Origin: a virus
Direction: 5' to 3' (one strand)
DNA: 40,543 nucleotides
IMG/VR virus record: IMGVR_UViG_3300032213_001517
Coordinates: 1 to 40,543 of that record
In this document: positions 32,227 through 37,831 of the stretch, piece by piece
Layout of the letters: every line of letters starts with the position of its first letter
Position numbering within the stretch: the first letter of the stretch is position 1
Position numbers and translations under genes: made by a program
The notes under the pieces: generated by a model
The model's database searches: none
The model's input: the letters and a program-made list of their open reading frames with translations, nothing else
What the model was told of the DNA's origin: nothing

Positions 32227-34301
32227 TCCGATAGCCTCCACCATTGCTTGCCGTCTCGTTCAAATTGTTCCACCTGGGCGCCGTCCTTGGCTTTGTATAA
32301 GCGACTGGAACCAATCCCAATAGCTTGGGCATCGTTCCGCAGGTGGGAGACTCGCTTCGGGCCCATGGCCAAGGCCTCCCGTAACCAATCCATGTCGCCT
32401 CCCAGGTTTGCCGCGGGCCTGCCCGGTTCGCCGCCCACATCGTCGGCGCCTCGGGGCGGGTCCAAGTCGTATTCATTGCCAGCGCTGCCCATTGTTACCC
32501 CAAGCGCCGGCGGTTTCTTGCTGTTGGTTTTGCTTACTTGTAACCGGCGCCGATTCTCGGTTGTTGCGTCGGGGGCGTCAAGGTTGATTACTTGCCGCAC
32601 CGCACCCACGATTCTATTCCCCAGTACCTGCCCGCCGCGGTTCAAATGTGTAACCAACACAATGCTTACGTTGCACCGGGTGGCAATCTCCGCCAAGGGC
32701 TTGAAGAAGGCCTTGGCTTCCTCGGGGCGCCCTTGGTTCCTATCGGTGGCGTTGCCGCAGGTGTCCACAAACACCACCACCGGTTGCACTCGCCGGATTC
32801 GCCGCTCAAGCGCCGCCAAATCTTCAATGCTGTCTAGATTGGTGCCGGCGTATGGGTTGGAGCGGTTCCCGTTAAGAACAATCGCTTCCGGCGCAAACCC
32901 GAATTCCCCCGGTATCGTCCCCAGTTCAGCCCATTGACTATCGGCTGCAATCCACATGACGCGAGAGCCCACCGGATGCGTTGCCGGCGTGCCGTCGGGC
33001 CAAGGTAGGCCCAACCATAAGCGCCGCGCAATATCGGCACACAAGCGAGTTTTACCAATGCCGGGGTCAGAAGCCAAACACGTTAAGGTTCCGCGTTGAA
33101 TCCACCCGGGCCAAGTCCACGTGATGGTTGCCTGCAACGCTATCAGGTCCGCCGCGGTTGCGTCTGGGTCGCCTTCCGGCGGTATATCCTCCGGCACTGA
33201 TTCCGGCCCGAGGTACGGTGCCGCGGGCCTTGGTGCAGGCCTTCCCGCGGGTTGTGCTTGCCTGCCGGCGCCAAGTAGCCGGCCCACATCCTTGGCGTTC
33301 TTCGCCGCGCTGTTGATCTTGTGCGCCAGTTCCGGCTCTGTCCAAGGTGGCGCGCAAGTCTGATTCCATTCTCGGAGCAAGGCTAGCGCTGTCTCCTGAT
33401 CCAGCCCGAAGCCTTCCACCAGCTCCATTGCCGCATGATAGGTCTGCCCATGGCCACCGCTTCCGCTTACCGCGCCGGGTATCTTCGCCAGGTACGCGCG
33501 AGCCCGCGCCACGGTGTCCGGCTCGGTGCGTTGGCGTTCCAGACTTTGCAGCGCCGCGGATTGCCGGGCCCAAGCGCCGACAAGCCCTACCTCAATGGCT
33601 CGGTTGTTAGCCTCGCGGGTGGCTTCGTCCAATACCGCCGCGGGTGCCGATGCCACGAATGCGATTCGCTGGGGCCTGTCGCCGGTATCGGGGCCCTTCC
33701 GGGCCTTGGTGCCGTATAGCTTCCAAATCCGGGCCGCGTTGTACGTGACGGTATCTACCGCCGCTTCGGCTGTGTCGCACCGCTTCGCCAATTCCGCCAG
33801 GATCATCTTGTGCCGGGTCCGGCTGTCGTCATCGTTGGGCCAGTCTATCGGGTAGCAAAGGTGCCACCCGTTGCCACTAGAGCCAATAACCGGTGCCACC
33901 AGTCCCGCGGCACCCATAATTGCTTGAACGTGAGAAGCCACCTGCCACGCCGCGGCCCGCTCTGCCTCGCTTGCATTGCTGCCGGTGGGCCTTGTCGGGT
34001 CGATGTCAATCAGCAGCCACCGTCGGCGCAGGATGTCCCCGTCTTTCGTGCAGACTGTCGCCGGGCCAATCTGCCCAAGGCGTCGCGTTGCTAGCCTAGG
34101 CGCCACCGGGTTGGGCGTGAAGTAGATTCCCGTTGCTTGAGCCCGTTCAAGATCGGCCACGGCCCGGGCTGCTGCGTCAAGGTTTTCATGCTTGAACCAA
34201 CCGCATACCGCGCCGGCTGGAAGAAAGGCCCGAATCTCGATGATGTCGCCGGGCTCTGTAAAATACTTGAGGCATTGAAATACTCGCTCTTGCTCCGTCA
34301 T
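32223..34301 (-). CDS. Primase-polymerase/helicase fusion, 692 aa
   Basis: The N-terminal part is a prim-pol (AEP) domain with the metal-binding strand WLLIDIDPTRPTG (residues 95-107; Asp99 and Asp101) and the GSSGNGWHLCYPID strand (140-153). The C-terminal part is a RepA/RecA-like ATPase: Walker A DPGIGKTRL (412-420), Walker B VVVFVDTCGN (508-517), and a THLNRG motif (551-556). A C-terminal winged-helix-like region (DWLREALAMGPKRVSHLRND) may bind DNA. The start at 34301 has a purine-rich ribosome site. It would prime and unwind the phage genome. Confidence 0.85.
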   Translation of the reverse strand: MTEQERVFQCLKYFTEPGDIIEIRAFLPAGAVCGWFKHENLDAAARAVADLERAQATGIYFTPNPVAPRLATRRLGQIGPATVCTKDGDILRRRWLLIDIDPTRPTGSNASEAERAAAWQVASHVQAIMGAAGLVAPVIGSSGNGWHLCYPIDWPNDDDSRTRHKMILAELAKRCDTAEAAVDTVTYNAARIWKLYGTKARKGPDTGDRPQRIAFVASAPAAVLDEATREANNRAIEVGLVGAWARQSAALQSLERQRTEPDTVARARAYLAKIPGAVSGSGGHGQTYHAAMELVEGFGLDQETALALLREWNQTCAPPWTEPELAHKINSAAKNAKDVGRLLGAGRQAQPAGRPAPRPAAPYLGPESVPEDIPPEGDPDATAADLIALQATITWTWPGWIQRGTLTCLASDPGIGKTRLCADIARRLWLGLPWPDGTPATHPVGSRVMWIAADSQWAELGTIPGEFGFAPEAIVLNGNRSNPYAGTNLDSIEDLAALERRIRRVQPVVVFVDTCGNATDRNQGRPEEAKAFFKPLAEIATRCNVSIVLVTHLNRGGQVLGNRIVGAVRQVINLDAPDATTENRRRLQVSKTNSKKPPALGVTMGSAGNEYDLDPPRGADDVGGEPGRPAANLGGDMDWLREALAMGPKRVSHLRNDAQAIGIGSSRLYKAKDGAQVEQFERDGKQWWRLSE

Positions 34302-34320
34302 GTTCTTCCTCTCCGTAGGG

Positions 34321-34348
34321 GCGCCGGTACCCCGAAAGGTACCGGCGC
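34321..34348 (-). promoter_or_regulatory. Perfect 11-bp stem-loop between the SSB-like and primase-helicase genes
   Basis: An inverted repeat (arms 34321-34331 and 34338-34348, arm GCGCCGGTACC) encloses a 6-base loop. It lies in the only gap in this operon, just upstream of the primase-helicase ribosome site. No T run follows on the minus strand, so it is not a standard terminator. It could be an attenuator, a processing site or a block to exonucleases. Confidence 0.7.
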
Positions 34349-34367
34349 GTTGCTGGTCAATCTAGCA

Positions 34368-34850
34368 TCAGAAGGGCATATCGTCCTTATCGAAACTTGG
34401 TTCCACCGGCTGAGGCATTGAAGGCGCCACCGACGTGATGCGGATATTGTGCCACGGCTTGCCGGCTTGGCTAAGTCCCGAGGTTTTGTTGCACCGGAAG
34501 GCCTTCCCAATCAAGCCTGGCACCGTCTCCCGAAGCATGCGAGAGAAAGGCTTGCCGGCTGCTACCGTCCATTCATGAACTGGGTAGCCAAGAATTGCAA
34601 GGTCGGCGCCCAGAAGGTTTGCGCTTAATGGGGTGCGGAAAAACGTTGCTGTCTCGCACACCGTGCCCGTTTGGGGTCCGGCTGTTACTCGGTACCGCCA
34701 TCGCAAAATTGTTTCGCCTGACTTATCGAGGGTGACAAGTTCTGCGTGAACTATTTCAAGCTGGTAAGGCCCGTCCTCAAGCGCTTCCAAGCCCGCGGGC
34801 CTGCTGTTCTGTGACGGGTTAAACGCATGGTCAAACTGGTCTAGGCTCAC
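34368..34850 (-). CDS. DUF669-type single-strand-binding-like protein, 160 aa
   Basis: The GTG at 34850 overlaps the upstream stop (GTGA) and has AAGGAG before it. The core has the pattern YQLEIVHAELVTLDKSGETI, LRWRYRVTAGPQTGTVCETA, GKAFRCNKTSG, GKPWHNIRITSV, which I associate with DUF669 phage proteins. The C-terminus is acidic and ends DKDDMPF, close to the DDDIPF tip of bacterial SSB, which recruits partner proteins. It lies next to a recombination protein and the primase-helicase, as expected for an SSB. Confidence 0.75.
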   Translation of the reverse strand: MSLDQFDHAFNPSQNSRPAGLEALEDGPYQLEIVHAELVTLDKSGETILRWRYRVTAGPQTGTVCETATFFRTPLSANLLGADLAILGYPVHEWTVAAGKPFSRMLRETVPGLIGKAFRCNKTSGLSQAGKPWHNIRITSVAPSMPQPVEPSFDKDDMPF

Positions 34851-35593
34851 TTTCCTTCTCCTTGAATAGCGGTTCGCTCCTCGATCATCATTTGCAGGTC
34901 AGCAATAACGTTTGCCGCTTGCACCGCGGTAAGGTCCGCGGATTGCTTTACGTTGTAATGCTCTTTCACGCCAAGCCAGTAAGCCGCATCGACGCCGGCC
35001 TCGCGCCCAAGCCGGGCCATTTCTGCCAAGGCCTTCACGCCGGCCTTTCGTTCCGCGGGTGCTGCCGGTGCTGCCTGAGCTGGTGCAGGTAGCGCCAAGG
35101 GTTCCACCGCCGCCCCGGGAATAGTTTCCACTTCGGATTCGTCAAGCATCCCAAGGCCGCATATTGAAAGCGTTACGCGCCGCTTCGCCTTAGTCTCTGC
35201 CTTCATCAATGCGTTGGCTATTGCGTCCCCCTGAAGGCCCTTTACCGGTACCGCGCCGGTGCTCTCGTCTGTCCTGCCGTCTGGCATGGTGGCACGTGCT
35301 GTCACTACGTGCACGCCGTCGGTGGTTTCTCGGTTGACGATTGCCACCGACACGCGGTGAACGCGCCTTAACTGGTCGGTTGCATCTCGGCGCGCGTACA
35401 ACACCAACTTGCCTGAAAGCCTAAGGTACTGAAAGGGTTGGCTTTCAAGCGTAAGCCCGGTGGCTTCGCATATTCTGCGCACCAGCTCGAGACGCTCTGC
35501 CGGTTGCAGGCGCTCAAGGTTGCCATCCACGATAGCGGTTTCCCATCGTTCCGCGGTGCTTTCCATCGGTACCAATTCACTTGCTGTTGTCAT
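34847..35593 (-). CDS. Probable phage recombination (strand-annealing) protein, 248 aa
   Basis: The ATG at 35593 is preceded by AAGGAGAGG, so I rejected the longer frame to 35635. The N-terminal 165 residues have the layout of a phage annealing protein: ICEATGLTLESQPFQYLRLS, KLVLYARRDATDQLRRVH, a beta pair (VHVVTARATMPDGRTDES), and ALMKAETKAKRRVTLSICGL. A Pro/Ala linker and a helical tail follow. I cannot tell RecT, ERF and Sak types apart by eye. It partners with the SSB-like and RusA genes in recombination. Confidence 0.65.
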   Translation of the reverse strand: MTTASELVPMESTAERWETAIVDGNLERLQPAERLELVRRICEATGLTLESQPFQYLRLSGKLVLYARRDATDQLRRVHRVSVAIVNRETTDGVHVVTARATMPDGRTDESTGAVPVKGLQGDAIANALMKAETKAKRRVTLSICGLGMLDESEVETIPGAAVEPLALPAPAQAAPAAPAERKAGVKALAEMARLGREAGVDAAYWLGVKEHYNVKQSADLTAVQAANVIADLQMMIEERTAIQGEGK

Positions 35594-35783
35594 TGTTCCT
35601 CTCCTTTCGTATTTCTGAACGATCAATCCGAACACTAGGTCCGGCGGTAATGCGCAGGCTCACACGCCCACCCGCCGCCGCTTCCACCATAATCACACAC
35701 TCGTTTTCACCTTCTCCAATCACTAATTCCTCCCCCACCTTGCGGTTTAAATACAAACCGCCAAAACTTGGTCCATACGTCAT
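35577..35783 (-). CDS. CsrA-like RNA-binding protein, 68 aa
   Basis: The ATG at 35783 has GGAGGTGA upstream and overlaps the previous stop (ATGA). After seven extra residues the protein reads GGLYLNRKVGEELVIGEGEN, which lines up with the CsrA start (LILTRRVGE.L.IG). It continues VSLRITAGPSVRIDRSEIRK, matching the CsrA end (V.I.AP..V.V.R.EI). The conserved arginine near the start (NRKVGE) and the one in DRSEI, both used for RNA binding, are present. CsrA binds GGA in RNA leaders, so this protein may control phage or host translation. Confidence 0.8.
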   Translation of the reverse strand: MTYGPSFGGLYLNRKVGEELVIGEGENECVIMVEAAAGGRVSLRITAGPSVRIDRSEIRKERNNDNSK

Positions 35784-36037
35784 CGACTCACCTCCATGGT
35801 TATATTCGCCGCTACCGGCCCCTGATTGATTGTGATGGTAACAGTCTCCGCGTGCCGGCACCCGGCAACAAGCGTCAGGAGCGCCAAGCCCCACCGGATT
35901 GATGGGCGCCCCTTCGGCACCCATGGACGATATACCACGGGTTTGGCCTTGGCCTCGGCTTCCGCCTTGGCCTCGGCTTCCGCCAAGGCTTCAACCGCTG
36001 GCTGCACTTCCCGCGGGTCAAGATCAGGCGCTTTCAC
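35780..36037 (-). CDS. Small membrane/lipoprotein-like protein, 85 aa
   Basis: The GTG at 36037 has AAGGAGG upstream. The first 45 residues are hydrophilic and hold an Ala/Glu/Lys repeat (AEAEAKAEAEAKAK), then KGRPSIRWGLALLTLVAGCR, a hydrophobic stretch ending in a lipobox-like LVAGC. A short beta-type tail follows (HAETVTITINQGPVAANITM). The hydrophobic part is internal, so normal signal cleavage is uncertain; a shorter product from an internal start is possible. It overlaps the CsrA-like gene by ATGA. Confidence 0.55.
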   Translation of the reverse strand: MKAPDLDPREVQPAVEALAEAEAKAEAEAKAKPVVYRPWVPKGRPSIRWGLALLTLVAGCRHAETVTITINQGPVAANITMEVSR

Positions 36038-36224
36038 GGTGTGGCCTCCTTGCCTTGACGCATTCCAGCCCGGGGTGCGTTAATCCGTTGGCAAGCTCGC
36101 CAAGCTTCCAGAGGCGCTTGTACAAAAGGTCTTCGCCAAGGCTTTCAAGGTCTGCAACTAATCGTGTTGCTTCGTAGGATAGCGCCAACAAGCGCATCTT
36201 GAATTCGTCTTCCATTGATTCCAT
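36024..36224 (-). CDS. Small helical protein, 66 aa
   Basis: The ATG at 36224 (MESMEDEFKMRLLALSYEAT) has AGGAGATG upstream. A longer frame to 36359 begins with an ATGA overlap but has coding-unlike, Arg-rich content, so I prefer the short form. The product is an acidic-then-basic helical protein (LVADLESLGEDLLYKRLW) with no membrane segment. Its stop overlaps the lipoprotein-like gene by 14 bases. Function unknown. Confidence 0.5.
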   Translation of the reverse strand: MESMEDEFKMRLLALSYEATRLVADLESLGEDLLYKRLWKLGELANGLTHPGLECVKARRPHRESA

Positions 36225-36246
36225 CGGTCCATCTCCTGAAATAAGT

Positions 36247-36353
36247 GGGCAGGCCTGCAACAAAGAAGCTCCCCGGCGCCACGCACGCCGCGCCAGGCCT
36301 GCCCGGTTTCCCCACGCGGTATCTACCGGGTGGGGGTGGCGGGAAGGCCTGCC
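36247..36353. repeat. Three AGGCCTGC repeats forming an inverted pair in a non-coding gap
   Basis: The 131-base gap between the 66-aa and 62-aa genes holds AGGCCTGC at 36251, 36295 and 36345. The first two are parts of an 11-bp inverted pair (GGGCAGGCCTG at 36247-36257 and its complement at 36294-36304) with a loop of about 36 bases. It may fold into an RNA structure in the leader of the 66-aa gene. No promoter was seen here. Confidence 0.5.
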
Positions 36354-36355
36354 AA

Positions 36356-36544
36356 TCATTCCCTAGTCATGCACTGGTGTAAATCCCAAACGTCGCCAAG
36401 CTCTTCTCGGGAACTGCCGTCGCGCTCCCAAGTCTGGTAAAAACTTTCAATAGCTTGCTCAATTGTCTCGGCGTCCACCCGGCGCGTGCCGTTGTAGCCG
36501 TTTGCCAATACGCTGTAGCCAAGCTGAAAGGTGAGGCGATTCAT
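36356..36544 (-). CDS. Small hypothetical early-region protein, 62 aa
   Basis: The ATG at 36544 follows the conserved leader core ACGGAGAACGG shared with the other small genes of this region. The product begins MNRLTFQLGYSVLANGYNGT and has a helix (AETIEQAIESFYQTWERDG) and an acidic end. It is encoded just downstream of the hammerhead ribozyme, so its mRNA would begin with a 5'-hydroxyl about 40 bases before the start codon after self-cleavage. Family unknown. Confidence 0.6.
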   Translation of the reverse strand: MNRLTFQLGYSVLANGYNGTRRVDAETIEQAIESFYQTWERDGSSREELGDVWDLHQCMTRE

Positions 36545-36578
36545 TTTCCGTTCTCCGTGTTATTCCTTATCCTGTGCG

Positions 36579-36629
36579 ACCCAGACCCCGAAGGGTTTCG
36601 CCCCGGCGCCCCGGGGCTCATCAGTGGGT
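36579..36629 (-). ncRNA. Hammerhead self-cleaving ribozyme (type I)
   Basis: The minus-strand RNA has every conserved part of a hammerhead in order. Stem I strand ACCCA (36629-36625) is followed by core CUGAUGA (36624-36618). Stem II is a perfect 7-bp hairpin with loop GGCG (36617-36600), followed by GAAA (36599-36596). Stem III is CCC-UUCG-GGG. The cleavage triplet is GUC, and the stem I return strand UGGGU (36583-36579) pairs fully with ACCCA. Cleavage is predicted between 36584 and 36583. Stem I is open, so it is type I. It lies in the gap between the 64-aa and 62-aa genes. Confidence 0.88.
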
Positions 36630-36630
36630 T

Positions 36631-36825
36631 TCAACCGCCGTTTGCAATTCGAACAAAATTATATTTCCAGTAAATATCGTTGCGCTTAATGTCGCTTTGG
36701 GTCATGGTGCCCTTACCGCGGCAAGCGTAGCAAATATCTACCTTAACTCCCACTCGGCCATTCTGAACTACCTTAAGATGAAACTGGCCCGAACCGTTGC
36801 ACTTGCCGCATGTGATGTTTGCCAT
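36631..36825 (-). CDS. Small zinc-finger protein, 64 aa
   Basis: The start at 36825 has GGAG upstream. The protein contains two CxxC knuckles, CGKCNGSGQF and CYACRGKG, which resemble the CxxCxGxG repeats of the DnaJ zinc domain. The rest is basic and aromatic (NDIYWKYNFVRI). It is likely a metal-binding protein for protein or nucleic-acid contact. It is driven by promoter P3 and ends just before the hammerhead ribozyme, the first element of the following gap. Confidence 0.7.
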   Translation of the reverse strand: MANITCGKCNGSGQFHLKVVQNGRVGVKVDICYACRGKGTMTQSDIKRNDIYWKYNFVRIANGG

Positions 36826-36878
36826 GAGTCCGTCTCCCGTTTGCGTCCCTTGGAACCATCCCTTGGTTCCATGTTTCT

Positions 36879-36906
36879 ATCTTAATCAGTGTCGCAACCA
36901 TGTCAA
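36879..36906 (-). promoter_or_regulatory. Promoter P3 (TTGACA-16-TAAGAT) with operator-like palindrome
   Basis: On the minus strand, -35 TTGACA (36906-36901), a 16-base spacer and -10 TAAGAT (36884-36879) precede an ATG starting six bases later. The spacer holds GGTTGCGACAC, matching the palindrome TGTYGCRACA of P1 and P2. It drives the 64-aa gene after a leader of about 47 bases. Confidence 0.75.
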
Positions 36907-36908
36907 GA

Positions 36909-36933
36909 GGTTCCGGAAGATTTTTCCGGAACC
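36909..36933 (-). terminator. Stem-loop between the 109-aa gene and promoter P3
   Basis: A perfect 10-bp stem (arm GGTTCCGGAA) with a 5-base loop lies 13 bases after the stop of the 109-aa gene and two bases before the P3 -35 box. It has no U run on the minus strand, so a U-less terminator or processing hairpin is the best reading. The same arrangement occurs before P2. Confidence 0.55.
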
Positions 36934-36946
36934 CCGAAAAGTTTTC

Positions 36947-37276
36947 TTAGTAGGTCTCAATTGTCAGGCCTTGGTCCTTGGCGATTTTCTCCGCCAAGCG
37001 CTGGGCGCTGCGCTCTGAGCGACAGTCGTAAACCTTGCCGGCCCATTCCCCATCAATCATGATGCCCACCGACCAGAACAGGCTTTCATCATCATCGCCC
37101 ATGTCTTGGGCTTCGGTGATCGCAACGTACCGTTGGCTGTTGGCTTGGGGCATTTCATCGACTTCGGTACTCTGATCAATGAAGCCGGTGAACTTTATGA
37201 ACTGCTGATCATCGGAGCGGTGATCGACGTTTCCGTTGTAGTCGGTGTTGACAAAGTTGAAGTAGGTCTGGCTCAT
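36947..37276 (-). CDS. Small early-region protein, 109 aa
   Basis: The ATG at 37276 follows the leader ACGGAGAACGGGAC. A longer frame only covers the promoter. The product is acidic (MSQTYFNFVNTDYNGNVDHR, DMGDDDESLFWSVGIMIDGE) and ends in a basic-then-acidic helix (SAQRLAEKIAKDQGLTIETY). No membrane segment is seen. It is the gene of the second promoter cassette (P2). Function unknown; small phage early proteins often target host functions. Confidence 0.6.
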   Translation of the reverse strand: MSQTYFNFVNTDYNGNVDHRSDDQQFIKFTGFIDQSTEVDEMPQANSQRYVAITEAQDMGDDDESLFWSVGIMIDGEWAGKVYDCRSERSAQRLAEKIAKDQGLTIETY

Positions 37277-37329
37277 GTCCCGTTCTCCGTGTTGGCGTTT
37301 CTGACTGCGTCCTTCGCTGTCATGCCTGT

Positions 37330-37357
37330 ATTCTAATCCATGTTGCGACACTGTCAA
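37330..37357 (-). promoter_or_regulatory. Promoter P2 (TTGACA-16-TAGAAT) with TGTYGCRACA operator
   Basis: The -35 TTGACA (37357-37352) and -10 TAGAAT (37335-37330) are separated by 16 bases. The spacer carries the perfect decamer TGTCGCAACA (37350-37341). Six bases after the -10 comes an ATG at the position expected for the transcript start. Confidence 0.8.
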
Positions 37358-37359
37358 GA

Positions 37360-37385
37360 GGGCCCGGAAGAATTTTTCCGGGCCC
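37360..37385 (-). terminator. Stem-loop between the 103-aa gene and promoter P2
   Basis: The arms GGGCCCGGAA and its complement pair perfectly over 10 bp around a 6-base loop. It follows the stop of the 103-aa gene by 11 bases and ends just before the P2 -35 box. Its inner half matches the hairpin before P3, so the two belong to one repeated unit. Confidence 0.6.
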
Positions 37386-37396
37386 AAGAATTTTTC

Positions 37397-37708
37397 TTAG
37401 AGGCTAAGGTAAAGGCCCGTGTTGCGCTCGATGATTCCAACCAACTGGTCGGCATAAACACCAGATAAAACAACCTTCACGTTTTCGCCCTTAATCGTCA
37501 TTCGGCTGAAAACCATGGTGTACGTATCGTCGGCACTCAAGGTGATCTTTACCGAATTGATGCCGTTCAAGCCGCGGGCTTTGAACTTGAACCAAAGCTG
37601 GTTTGGCTTGCCGTGCCCGATTTGAACCGTTCCGCCAATCATTACCATGGCGCGCACGCCGCCGATTTGAGCGAAGGCTGTCGATTCGATTTGATTCAAG
37701 GTTGCCAT
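37397..37708 (-). CDS. Small early-region protein, 103 aa
   Basis: The ATG at 37708 follows ACGGAGAACGGGACA, the leader shared by the cassettes. An alternative ATG at 37756 is in frame and sits at the predicted transcript start, adding 16 residues. The product is beta-rich (QIGGVRAMVMIGGTVQIGHG, then MTIKGENVKVVLSGVYADQL). No membrane or catalytic motif is visible. It is the first gene of the promoter array, driven by P1. Function unknown. Confidence 0.6.
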   Translation of the reverse strand: MATLNQIESTAFAQIGGVRAMVMIGGTVQIGHGKPNQLWFKFKARGLNGINSVKITLSADDTYTMVFSRMTIKGENVKVVLSGVYADQLVGIIERNTGLYLSL

Positions 37709-37762
37709 TGTCCCGTTCTCCGTGTTCGTTGTCTTGGTCCCGTCCTTCGGTTCCATGCTTAA

Positions 37763-37790
37763 ATTCTAATCACTGTTGCGACGCTGTCAA
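37763..37790 (-). promoter_or_regulatory. Promoter P1 (TTGACA-16-TAGAAT)
   Basis: The minus-strand -35 TTGACA (37790-37785) and -10 TAGAAT (37768-37763) are spaced by 16 bases, with CGTCGCAACA in the spacer. It drives the 103-aa gene. It overlaps the plus-strand promoter of the divergent regulator, so both cannot be fully used at once. Confidence 0.8.
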
Positions 37791-37803
37791 GGCGTGGTAC
37801 AAT
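37776..37803 (+). promoter_or_regulatory. Plus-strand promoter of the divergent regulator (TTGCGA-16-TACAAT)
   Basis: The -35 TTGCGA lies within the P1 operator palindrome, and -10 TACAAT follows after 16 bases. A GGAG site (37819-37822) precedes the ATG at 37832. The overlap with P1 means a protein bound at the palindrome would affect both directions. Confidence 0.65.
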
Positions 37804-37831
37804 AAATTTTTCACCACCGGAGATTTTTTCA

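Noticed and set aside
36225-36359. Longer start at 36359 for the 66-aa gene
   Set aside because: Although it has an ATGA overlap, the added 45 residues are Arg/Pro-rich and unlike coding sequence, and the inner ATG at 36224 has a better ribosome site.
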